From Microbacterium algeriense (GTDB lineage Bacteria > Actinomycetota > Actinomycetes > Actinomycetales > Microbacteriaceae): 64,000 bases of DNA. Under the pieces are notes generated by a model. It saw nothing but the letters and a program-made list of their open reading frames with translations. It was not told where the DNA came from and did not search any database. The stretch is from NCBI RefSeq assembly GCF_008868005.1, contig NZ_WAAO01000001.1:1240001-1304000 (forward strand), read 5' to 3'. Positions 9,208 through 16,230 of the stretch are shown piece by piece. The translations under genes were made by a program, and so were the position numbers. Positions within the stretch are counted from its first letter, which is position 1. Every line of letters starts with the position of its first letter.

Positions 9208-10914
9208 CTACGGCGCGACGATCGTGGCTGTGAGGATGCTCGACACCGGCAGCGTGCGCTCCACGTCCGCGGCGCGATCCCGCCCGCGGAGCCGTCCGCC
9301 GCCCATTCCTGTCGCCTCGAGGAGCAGCTCCCGCGTCGAGCCGTCCGGCATGCCGACGGTGACGCGGAGCACGGACTTCGCGCGGACGGCGGCCTCGAGT
9401 TCGCGGTCGAGCCAGGCGGCGTCGGCGTCCGGCCCCTGGTGCGAGCGGAGTCGCGCGATCAGGGGAGCGAGGTCGTCGGCGTGCGCATCCGGCGCTGTGG
9501 TCGGCGCGGCGTGGCGCTCGCGGACCAGGAGCTCTCCGTCCGGGCCGACGAGGGTCGCCGGGTAGCGGGCATCCGTCAGCGCCCAGTACACAGTGTCCCG
9601 TCCGACCCGCGTGGTGAGCGAGCCGACGTGCGCGGTGAGCGCGAGCGGACGCAGCGACTGGTCGACGGCCATCGCCTCGATCAGGTGCGGATCGGCGCTC
9701 TCGATGCGGGTGCGTCCCGTCTCGTCGTCGGTCGAGACGCGGACCAGCCCGTGCCGCTGCCCGGTCTGGCCGATCAGGTAGCTCAGGGGCTGGGGGATGC
9801 CGGTGAGGGAGATCCCGCCCAGGAACTCGAGGATGGACTGCTCGGTCTCGCCGCTGCCGAAGGCGCGGGCGACGGACTCGGTCGTGAAGCGGTAGGAGGA
9901 CGCCTGCGCCGCGGATTCGCGGGCCGCGATCGTGCGCAGGCGGACGTCGAGGGCCGGGGCCAGCGGCCCGGGAGCGATCGCCGTCAGGTCGTTCTGCAGG
10001 AAGATGCGGTCGACCTCGGCGGGCAGCAGCTCGGCGAGGGCTGCGGCGTCCGCGGCCCCTCCCCGGCGCAGACCGACGGCCCAGGCGGGCTCCGAACCGT
10101 CTTCGGCCATCAGACCCAGCAGTCGTGCCGACTCCTCGAGCGCGACGGCGCGCGATGCCCATGACGGATCCCACGGATGGGCGCAGGCCCAGGATCGCGG
10201 GGGGATCCAGCCGCCGTCGTCCGAGCGGACACCGCGCGGCAGGCCGTCCCGGAAGGCCGTGACCAGGACCGTCCAGCGCTCGATCGCGGACGTCCGGAGC
10301 CATTCCTCCGCGACCTGCGTGGTGCGCAGCCGCCGGTCCGTCGCCGCGGCGAGACCCGCCTGCAGCGCGATCGCGGCGAGGGGATCGACGACCTCCGCAG
10401 GGATGCCCGCCTCTGCGAGCTGCCGCTTCTCGCCGGCGCTGACCCCGCCGCCGGTGAGGAGTGCGAACGGGCTCTCGCGTGCGATGAGCAGCAGGTCGGC
10501 CAGGATCGCGACGGTGGTGAAGGCGCGCTCCGCCGCGTGCGCCGCGGCGGTCTCGCCCGAGGTCGGCTGCGGCGCGACCGCTCCGGGTTCCGGTACCTCG
10601 CGCCCCGCGACCGCCGCGGCGACCGGCGGGTAGACGGTTCCGTCGGGGCGGAGCAGGGCGAGGGCGGTCAGGGCGGCACGCTCGTCGTCGGCGGTGCCGC
10701 CGGTCGCGGCGGCGAGCAGGGCCCTCGCCTCCGCCAACGTGAGGGTGGGAAGGACGCGGCCCAGCGACACCGGATCGAGCAGCGCTTCGGCGGCGTCGAA
10801 GAAGTCCTGCCACGGCACGTCCGGTCGCACACCGCGCGCGGCGAGCAGACGACGGAGGTCGTCATCGTTCGCCTCCGCCAGCCAGTCCGCCAACGGTCGC
10901 GCGTGAGTGCTCAT
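9208..10914 (-). CDS. Helicase-associated (Helicase_C_3) domain protein
   Basis: A 568-residue protein without Walker motifs. Its central-to-C-terminal part (about 290-470) carries the XPB/Ssl2-like domain seen in actinobacterial partners of XPB: LPAEVDRIFLQNDLTAIAPGPL, SYRFTTESVARAF, and ESADPHLIEAM. The N-terminal half is Ala- and Leu-rich and resembles an HTH/WYL-like helical region (ADWLAEANDDDLRRLLAARG). Located 36 bp upstream of XPB in the same orientation, so a functional partnership in DNA repair is likely but unproven. The next gene upstream ends only 10 bp away. Confidence 0.82.
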   Translation of the reverse strand: MSTHARPLADWLAEANDDDLRRLLAARGVRPDVPWQDFFDAAEALLDPVSLGRVLPTLTLAEARALLAAATGGTADDERAALTALALLRPDGTVYPPVAAAVAGREVPEPGAVAPQPTSGETAAAHAAERAFTTVAILADLLLIARESPFALLTGGGVSAGEKRQLAEAGIPAEVVDPLAAIALQAGLAAATDRRLRTTQVAEEWLRTSAIERWTVLVTAFRDGLPRGVRSDDGGWIPPRSWACAHPWDPSWASRAVALEESARLLGLMAEDGSEPAWAVGLRRGGAADAAALAELLPAEVDRIFLQNDLTAIAPGPLAPALDVRLRTIAARESAAQASSYRFTTESVARAFGSGETEQSILEFLGGISLTGIPQPLSYLIGQTGQRHGLVRVSTDDETGRTRIESADPHLIEAMAVDQSLRPLALTAHVGSLTTRVGRDTVYWALTDARYPATLVGPDGELLVRERHAAPTTAPDAHADDLAPLIARLRSHQGPDADAAWLDRELEAAVRAKSVLRVTVGMPDGSTRELLLEATGMGGGRLRGRDRAADVERTLPVSSILTATIVAP

Positions 10915-10924
10915 GGCCGGTGCC

Positions 10925-11200
10925 TCAGGACCGCGAAGACGCGCGACCCTTCCGGATGAAGCTCATGGTCAGTAGCACGATGATCATCACGAACGCCAGG
11001 GGGAGCCCCCAGTACAGCACGGCGGAGATGAGAGGCCAGACCCCTTCGCCGAACGCGGCCTGATCCATCCCCAGTGCCGTCCCGATGATGATGGCGAAGA
11101 AGCACAGCACGGCGGCGGCGGCGATTCCGAGCGCGGTGAACGCGAGGATACGATCCAGCCGGCGGATGGGAACCTCCGGTTCCGAATTCTGCGTGCTCAT
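10925..11200 (-). CDS. Small two-TM membrane protein
   Basis: A 91-residue protein of unknown function. A hydrophilic N-terminus (residues 1-18) precedes two membrane spans at about 19-45 and 55-80, ending in a basic tail (RKGRASSRS), so both ends should be cytoplasmic. The ATG at 11200 has a TAGGCT box 7 nt upstream and no Shine-Dalgarno. It may be co-transcribed with the helicase-associated gene 10 bp downstream. Confidence 0.6.
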   Translation of the reverse strand: MSTQNSEPEVPIRRLDRILAFTALGIAAAAVLCFFAIIIGTALGMDQAAFGEGVWPLISAVLYWGLPLAFVMIIVLLTMSFIRKGRASSRS

Positions 11201-11207
11201 CCACGTC

Positions 11208-11213
11208 AGCCTA
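11208..11213 (-). promoter_or_regulatory. -10 box for the small membrane protein gene
   Basis: TAGGCT on the minus strand ends 7 nt before the ATG at 11200, consistent with a leaderless transcript. Confidence 0.45.
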
Positions 11214-11253
11214 CTCGTACTGCGGGCTTCGGTTCGGTGCGGCCCACGACCGG

Positions 11254-11281
11254 TAGGCTGGAGGCACGCGCACATGCGCGT
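11254..11281 (+). promoter_or_regulatory. Cold-shock gene -10 box and 5'-UTR hairpin
   Basis: TAGGCT at 11254-11259 is a probable -10 box. A 6-bp inverted repeat ACGCGC-ACAT-GCGCGT at 11266-11281 would form a hairpin at the very 5' end of a roughly 50-nt leader. Confidence 0.4.
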
Positions 11282-11317
11282 CCATCGTTCTGCATATCGA
11301 TCCAGCGAGGTTCTCCC

Positions 11318-11698
11318 ATGCCCACCGGCAAGGTCAGGTTCTACGACGAAGACAAGGGTTTCGGCTTCATCGCCAGCGATGACGGCCAGGACGTCTTCCT
11401 GCACGCCTCCGCGATGCCCGCAGGCACCGCGGTCAAGGCGGGTGCGCGCGTGGAGTTCGGCGTCGCTGACGGCAAGCGCGGCCTCCAGGCGCTGTCGGTG
11501 CGCGTGCTCGAGGCGCCGCCCAGCCTCTCCAAGGCCAAGCGCAAGTCGGCCGACGACATGGCGATCATCGTCGAGGACCTCGTGAAGCTCCTCGACGGCA
11601 TCGGCGGTGACCTCCGTCGCGGGCGCTACCCCTCCTCCGGACACGGTCGCAAGATCGCGGCCGTCCTGCGCAAGGTCGCTGATGACCTCGAAGCCTGA
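11318..11698 (+). CDS. Cold-shock-domain protein with C-terminal extension
   Basis: A 126-residue protein. Residues 1-65 form a CspA-type OB fold with the RNA-binding motifs KGFGFI and DVFLHAS (about 13-30). Unlike 67-residue CspA, it has a helical extension (70-126: KRKSADDMAIIVEDLVKLLDG), the longer form usual in actinobacteria. It should bind single-stranded RNA or DNA. GAGG at 11307-11310 is the ribosome site for the ATG at 11318. Its 3' end overlaps the DUF3027 gene by 17 bp, so the two are translationally linked. Confidence 0.9.
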   Translation: MPTGKVRFYDEDKGFGFIASDDGQDVFLHASAMPAGTAVKAGARVEFGVADGKRGLQALSVRVLEAPPSLSKAKRKSADDMAIIVEDLVKLLDGIGGDLRRGRYPSSGHGRKIAAVLRKVADDLEA

Positions 11699-12284
11699 CG
11701 CCGACCCGCGTCTCCTCGAGGCGCACGACCTCGCGCTGGAAGCCCTGCGCGAGATCACTCCCGCGTCCACGATCGGACCGGCGGCGGGCTACCTCCGGGA
11801 AGAGGACGGCTCGGTGTCGCTGCGGTTCGAGAATCGGCTCGCCGGCTACCCGGGGTGGTACTGGACCGTGACCGTGGCGCGCGTCGACGACGCGGAACCC
11901 ACCGTGCTCGAGGTGGAACTGCTCCCCGGCGACGGCGCGCTGCTCGCACCGGAGTGGGTGCCGTGGGCCGAGCGCCTCGCCGAGTACCGCGCCCACCAGG
12001 CCGAGCTGGCCGAAGCGGCAGCGGCGGCCGAGGGCGATGAGGCGAACGCGGACGACGACGACCTGGACGACGACGACGACCTCGACGACGACGACCTCGA
12101 CGATGACGAAGAGGACGGCGACGCGGACATCCTGCACGCCGGGGACCTCGACGGCGTCGACATCGATGAGCTCGACGAGGCCGACGCCGACGAACTCGAC
12201 GACGCGGACGAGAGCGAAGACGACGAGGCGGAAGACGACGACGCCGACGCCCGCGCGGCGGACGTCGGCGACGAGGAGGAGTGA
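11682..12284 (+). CDS. DUF3027 family protein with acidic tail
   Basis: A 200-residue protein. Residues 1-105 match actinobacterial DUF3027 (LEALREITPASTIG, YPGWYWTVTVARVD, LLPGDGALLAPEWVPWAERL). Residues 115-200 are an extremely acidic, low-complexity tail of Asp and Glu with few other residues, possibly mimicking nucleic acid or binding a basic partner; this is inference. The ATG at 11682 sits inside the end of the cold-shock gene. The DUF3027-csp neighbourhood is conserved in actinobacteria. The repeated GACGAC codons come from the acidic tail and are not a microsatellite. Confidence 0.8.
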   Translation: MTSKPDADPRLLEAHDLALEALREITPASTIGPAAGYLREEDGSVSLRFENRLAGYPGWYWTVTVARVDDAEPTVLEVELLPGDGALLAPEWVPWAERLAEYRAHQAELAEAAAAAEGDEANADDDDLDDDDDLDDDDLDDDEEDGDADILHAGDLDGVDIDELDEADADELDDADESEDDEAEDDDADARAADVGDEEE

Positions 12285-12294
12285 CCTCGGGGGC

Positions 12295-13419
<1,125 letters not shown>

Positions 13420-13475
13420 GGGGGCCGCCGCGAGGTCGCCGGACGGGGTGACGATCCGATGTCCGCCCGGGAATG

Positions 13476-13488
13476 TAGGCTTGCCTAA
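13476..13488 (+). promoter_or_regulatory. Candidate DtxR/IdeR operator
   Basis: TAGGCTTGCCTAA matches 11 of 13 positions of the right part of the DtxR/IdeR box (TWAGGTTAGSCTAACCTWA). The left six positions are not conserved. It coincides with the likely -10 region (TAGGCT) of the downstream regulator gene, so it could mediate autoregulation by metal. Confidence 0.4.
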
Positions 13489-13508
13489 GAACCTCGGAGG
13501 GCCTGCAC

Positions 13509-14210
13509 ATGACCGATCTGATCGACACCACGGAGATGTATCTCCGCACCATCCTCGAACTCGAGGAGGAGAACATCGTCCCGCTGCGCGCGCGCATCTC
13601 GGAGCGGCTCGGTCACTCGGGTCCGACCGTCTCGCAGACCGTCGGACGCATGGAGCGCGACGGTCTCGTCATCGTCTCGGAGGACCGCACGCTCGAGCTC
13701 ACCGACGCCGGACGCCGCAAGGCCGTCGACGTCATGCGCAAGCACCGGCTCGCCGAGCGCCTGCTCTCCGACGTGATCGGGCTGGACTGGGCGTTCGTGC
13801 ACGAGGAGGCCTGTCGTTGGGAGCACGTCATGAGCGAGCAGGTGGAGCGCCGCCTGGTCGAGCTTCTCGGACACCCCACCGAATCCCCGTACGGCAACCC
13901 GATCCCCGGTCTCGATCAGCTCGGCGACATGCCGGCGCGCACCTTCGACGAGGGTGTGATCGGTCTCGTCCAGCGGCTGAATGCGGCGGGCGAACCGGTC
14001 GAGGGAACCGTGCGCCGACTGGCGGAGCCGGCCCAGGTCGACCCCGAGCTCCTGGAGCAGCTGCGCGACGCCGGCGTCGTCCCCGGCGCCCGCGGTGACT
14101 TCCGCTTCAGCGAGGGATACGTCCTCATCCAGATGGAGGGCAAGGACGACGGACTGGAGCTCCCGGTCGAGCTCGCCTCGCACATCTTCCTGGTGGGCGA
14201 GCCGGCCTGA
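13509..14210 (+). CDS. DtxR/IdeR-family metal-dependent repressor
   Basis: A 233-residue repressor that binds Fe2+ or Mn2+ and shuts off uptake genes. It has a winged HTH (about 1-70: SGPTVSQTVGRMERDGLV), a dimerisation and metal-binding domain (70-140) and an SH3-like C-terminal domain (150-230). All main metal ligands of DtxR appear at identical numbering: M10, H79, E83, C102, E105 and H106. GGAGGG at 13496-13501 is the ribosome site. The conserved C102 and the SH3 domain favour the iron-type DtxR/IdeR over MntR. A possible operator overlaps its promoter. No iron transport gene is nearby. Confidence 0.9.
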   Translation: MTDLIDTTEMYLRTILELEEENIVPLRARISERLGHSGPTVSQTVGRMERDGLVIVSEDRTLELTDAGRRKAVDVMRKHRLAERLLSDVIGLDWAFVHEEACRWEHVMSEQVERRLVELLGHPTESPYGNPIPGLDQLGDMPARTFDEGVIGLVQRLNAAGEPVEGTVRRLAEPAQVDPELLEQLRDAGVVPGARGDFRFSEGYVLIQMEGKDDGLELPVELASHIFLVGEPA

Positions 14211-14254
14211 CGAACGCCGGCATCGGCCTCCCCGAGGATTGTCAGGTTCCCAGG

Positions 14255-14283
14255 GTGACATGATCGTTATCTTCCGGTAACCT
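14255..14283 (+). promoter_or_regulatory. Promoter of the M23 peptidase gene
   Basis: GTGACA (14255-14260) and TAACCT (14278-14283) are separated by 17 bp and predict a start near 14290. GTTA and TAAC arms (GTTATCTTCCGGTAAC) surround the -10, a possible regulator site. Confidence 0.5.
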
Positions 14284-14289
14284 CGGACA

Positions 14290-14456
14290 GGTCGTCAGCG
14301 AAGAAGCCCGTTGACGGTGAACCGCGAAGATCGCCTTTCAGGCTCGTCGTCTTCGGCAGGAACGCACGAACTACCCGAGATACACCCGTGCCCCGAGAGC
14401 AGAGTGTCGACGAGCCGGCGCTACCCGAAAGCGCAGGGGCCGAGGAGGACCACGTT
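14290..14456 (+). ncRNA. Structured 5' leader of the M23 peptidase mRNA
   Basis: The predicted leader is about 167 nt. It contains a perfect 9-bp long-range stem, GGCTCGTCG (14341-14349) with CGACGAGCC (14408-14416), enclosing 58 nt; a CGTCA/TGACG hairpin upstream (near 14313-14335); a GCCT-TTC-AGGC hairpin just before the long stem; and a GCGCT/AGCGC hairpin (14418-14434) with loop ACCCGAA just before the ribosome site GAGGAGG at 14442-14448. Peptidoglycan hydrolase genes in actinobacteria often carry c-di-AMP (ydaO) riboswitches, but I cannot align the conserved ydaO core here. Class unknown. Confidence 0.45.
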
Positions 14457-15281
14457 TTGGCCGCAGACATCGAATCGCCCGCGAAGAAGACATCTGAAGA
14501 TCGAGTGCCCGCCCGGACCAAGGGTGCGCGCGCGGGTGTTCGCAAGGCCGTCAAGCCGCTCCGCTCCATCGCCATCTTCGGTGCCGTCGGCGCCCTCGTC
14601 GCCGGCATCGCCCTTCCCGCCTTCGCCTCGTCCAAGCCGACGGAAGCCGCCACCACGACGTTGCAGCAGCTCGCGGCCGTCGATGCGCAGTCCCTCGTCG
14701 TCGCCTCCCAGGCCACGGCCGCTCCGCTGAGCCGAGGCACCTTCAGCGCCACGACGCCCGAGGAGATCGAGAAGAAGAAGGCCGAGGAGGCTGCGGCCGC
14801 CCGCGCCGCAGCGGCCGCCGCGACCGCTTCCGCATCCTCGTCCACGCAGTTCAACTCCGCCGGCTACGCCCTGACCTCTCCCGGTTCGGGCGAGGTGCGC
14901 TATCCGCTGCCGATGGGCTCCTGGAACGTCAGCCGCACGGTGGGCGGTGGCCACAACGGAGCCGACATGCTCGCTCCGGCCGGCACCCCGATCTACGCGG
15001 CCGCCGGTGGCGTGGTCCGCGCCTCGGCCGAGAGCATCGGCGGATACGGCGTCTGCGTCATGCTCGACAGCGTGGTCGGCGGTCAGCGCGTGCAGACCAC
15101 CTACGGCCACATGCTGTACGGATCGCGCCAGGTGCAGGTCGGTCAGACCGTCGCCGCCGGGCAGCTCATCGGCTACGTCGGCAGCACCGGACGTTCCACC
15201 GCGAACCACCTCCACTTCGAGGTCTGGATCAACGGCGGACTCGTCGAGCCCATGTCGTGGCTCTCGGTCAACGCCGGCTGA
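14457..15281 (+). CDS. M23-family metallo-endopeptidase (LytM-like)
   Basis: A secreted or membrane-anchored peptidoglycan endopeptidase of 274 residues from the TTG at 14457. A membrane/signal segment lies at about 36-57, an Ala/Glu-rich linker at 85-135, and the LytM domain at 145-270 with zinc ligands H166 and D170 (GGHNGAD) and H253 in HLHFEVW; H218 and H251 complete the active site. I prefer TTG 14457 because GAGGAGG stands 8 nt before it. A GTG at 14388 is in frame but has no ribosome site and lies inside predicted RNA structure. It cleaves cell-wall cross-links during growth. Confidence 0.88.
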   Translation: MAADIESPAKKTSEDRVPARTKGARAGVRKAVKPLRSIAIFGAVGALVAGIALPAFASSKPTEAATTTLQQLAAVDAQSLVVASQATAAPLSRGTFSATTPEEIEKKKAEEAAAARAAAAAATASASSSTQFNSAGYALTSPGSGEVRYPLPMGSWNVSRTVGGGHNGADMLAPAGTPIYAAAGGVVRASAESIGGYGVCVMLDSVVGGQRVQTTYGHMLYGSRQVQVGQTVAAGQLIGYVGSTGRSTANHLHFEVWINGGLVEPMSWLSVNAG

Positions 15282-15340
15282 TCCGCGGACACGCCTTCCT
15301 CCATTCACCCTCCGTTCGCCCCGCATGCAGCGGAATGGGT

Positions 15341-15503
15341 TAGCCTGAACCCGTTGTCGTACAGGCGGGAGAGGCTGATGGAGCGAATACCGAGCATCCG
15401 AACCATGGATGCCCTCGGTCGTCACGTCCTTCTGCATAGCCTGCGGGGAAGCCACGGCGCTGCCGTGCGCGAAAGGCGCTGTCTCTAGACGGCGCCTTTT
15501 TTC
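15341..15503 (+). ncRNA. Candidate small RNA or terminated leader upstream of HNH gene
   Basis: The 308-bp gap after the M23 gene holds no ORF but a series of strong RNA structures. A TAGCCT box at 15341-15346 predicts a start near 15353. A hairpin at 15389-15419 has stem ACCGAG+CATCC against GGATG-CC-CTCGGT. A second, CACGGC-GCT-GCCGTG, spans 15453-15467. The last is a perfect 12-bp terminator stem at 15472-15499 with T residues to 15502. The product would be about 150 nt. It could be a free sRNA or an attenuator for the HNH gene, which begins 87 nt later. It does not match 6C RNA, SRP RNA, RNase P or glycine riboswitch cores that I know. Confidence 0.5.
15472..15502 (+). terminator. Strong Rho-independent terminator
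   Basis: AAAGGCGCTGTC pairs with GACGGCGCCTTT (one T-G pair) around a TCTA loop and is followed by a run of T. It ends the candidate small RNA. Confidence 0.9.
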
Positions 15504-15589
15504 GTCCTCGCGATCGCTCTGCCTCCTGCACGACTTCGTGTGAGTCGAGAGTGCCGGGAAGCCGTCCCGGCGGATCGAGAGGATGACGA

Positions 15590-16087
15590 ATGCGCACACT
15601 GGTCCTGAATGCCGGATACGAGCCGCTCGCGATCGTGTCGTTCAAACGAGCCCTGGTGCTCGTCATGAACGACAAGGCGACCGTGATCGAACGCGTGGAG
15701 GACGATCCCGTCTGGGGCTCCCACGGCGTCTACGATCGTCCGGCCGTCATCATCCTCGCCCGGTACGTCCGGGTGCCGACGAGCAGACGCGTCCCGGTCA
15801 CCCGGCGTGGCGTGCTCCGGCGGGACAACCACCGCTGCGGTTACTGCGGCAAGGCGGCCTCCACGATCGACCACATCCTGCCGCGTTCGCGCGGGGGAGC
15901 CGACTCCTGGGAGAACCTCGTGGCCTGCTGCCTGCGCTGCAACAACGTCAAGAGCGACCGCACCCCGCAGGAGATGCGCTGGCAGCTTCGCATCACCCCG
16001 CGTCCGCCGCACGGCACCGCCTGGACGGTGCGCGGCACGGAGCGCAGCGATCCCCGGTGGGAGCCGTACCTCGCACTGGCCGCATGA
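15590..16087 (+). CDS. HNH endonuclease family protein
   Basis: A 165-residue protein with an actinobacterial N-terminal domain (MRTLVLNAGYEPL, 1-65) and a C-terminal HNH nuclease domain with zinc pairs C83-x2-C86 and C114-x2-C117, catalytic D94-H95 (STIDHILPRSRGG) and NNVKSDRTP. GAGAGG just upstream of the ATG is the ribosome site. Many actinobacteria carry one such chromosomal gene; it is not tied to a mobile element here and its cellular target is unknown. The 5' UTR contains CCGGGA-AGCCG-TCCCGG at 15554-15570 after the upstream terminator. Confidence 0.88.
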   Translation: MRTLVLNAGYEPLAIVSFKRALVLVMNDKATVIERVEDDPVWGSHGVYDRPAVIILARYVRVPTSRRVPVTRRGVLRRDNHRCGYCGKAASTIDHILPRSRGGADSWENLVACCLRCNNVKSDRTPQEMRWQLRITPRPPHGTAWTVRGTERSDPRWEPYLALAA

Positions 16088-16108
16088 GGCCTGTGCGCTA
16101 CGGGCTGC

Positions 16109-16137
16109 GTGCCCCCGGTCCCGTAGACTGGGGGCAC
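16109..16137 (+). promoter_or_regulatory. tRNA-Arg promoter inside an inverted repeat
   Basis: GTGCCCCC (16109-16116) and GGGGGCAC (16130-16137) are perfect 8-bp inverted arms directly abutting the tRNA. The -10 box TAGACT (16124-16129) lies in the loop. The repeat may also act as terminator for the HNH gene. Confidence 0.5.
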
Positions 16138-16211
16138 GCCCTCGTAGCTCAGCAGGATAGAGCAGCCCTCTCCTAAAGGGCAGGTCGCAGGTTCGAATCC
16201 TGTCGAGGGCA
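16138..16211 (+). tRNA. tRNA-Arg (anticodon CCT)
   Basis: A complete cloverleaf of 74 nt: acceptor GCCCTCG/CGAGGGC, D arm GCTC...GAGC, anticodon stem GCCCT/AGGGC with loop CTCCTAA giving anticodon CCT for AGG codons, and T arm with GTTCGAATC. The terminal CCA is not encoded. Confidence 0.96.
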
Positions 16212-16230
16212 CCTCGATCCGGTGCGGTGC

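Noticed and set aside
12040-12284. GACGAC repeat tract as microsatellite
   Set aside because: It encodes the acidic tail of the DUF3027 protein; codons vary and no longer perfect tract exists.
14290-14456. ydaO/c-di-AMP riboswitch upstream of the M23 gene
   Set aside because: The context fits, but I could not find the conserved GGGUGAAUC...CCCGAA...UCAGCUAACCUCG order, so I report only a structured leader of unknown class.
15341-15503. Glycine riboswitch, 6C RNA or SRP RNA
   Set aside because: GGGAGAGG resembles a glycine aptamer start, but GCCGAAGG and CUCAGG are missing; no C-rich loops for 6C; no SRP GGAAGCAGC core.
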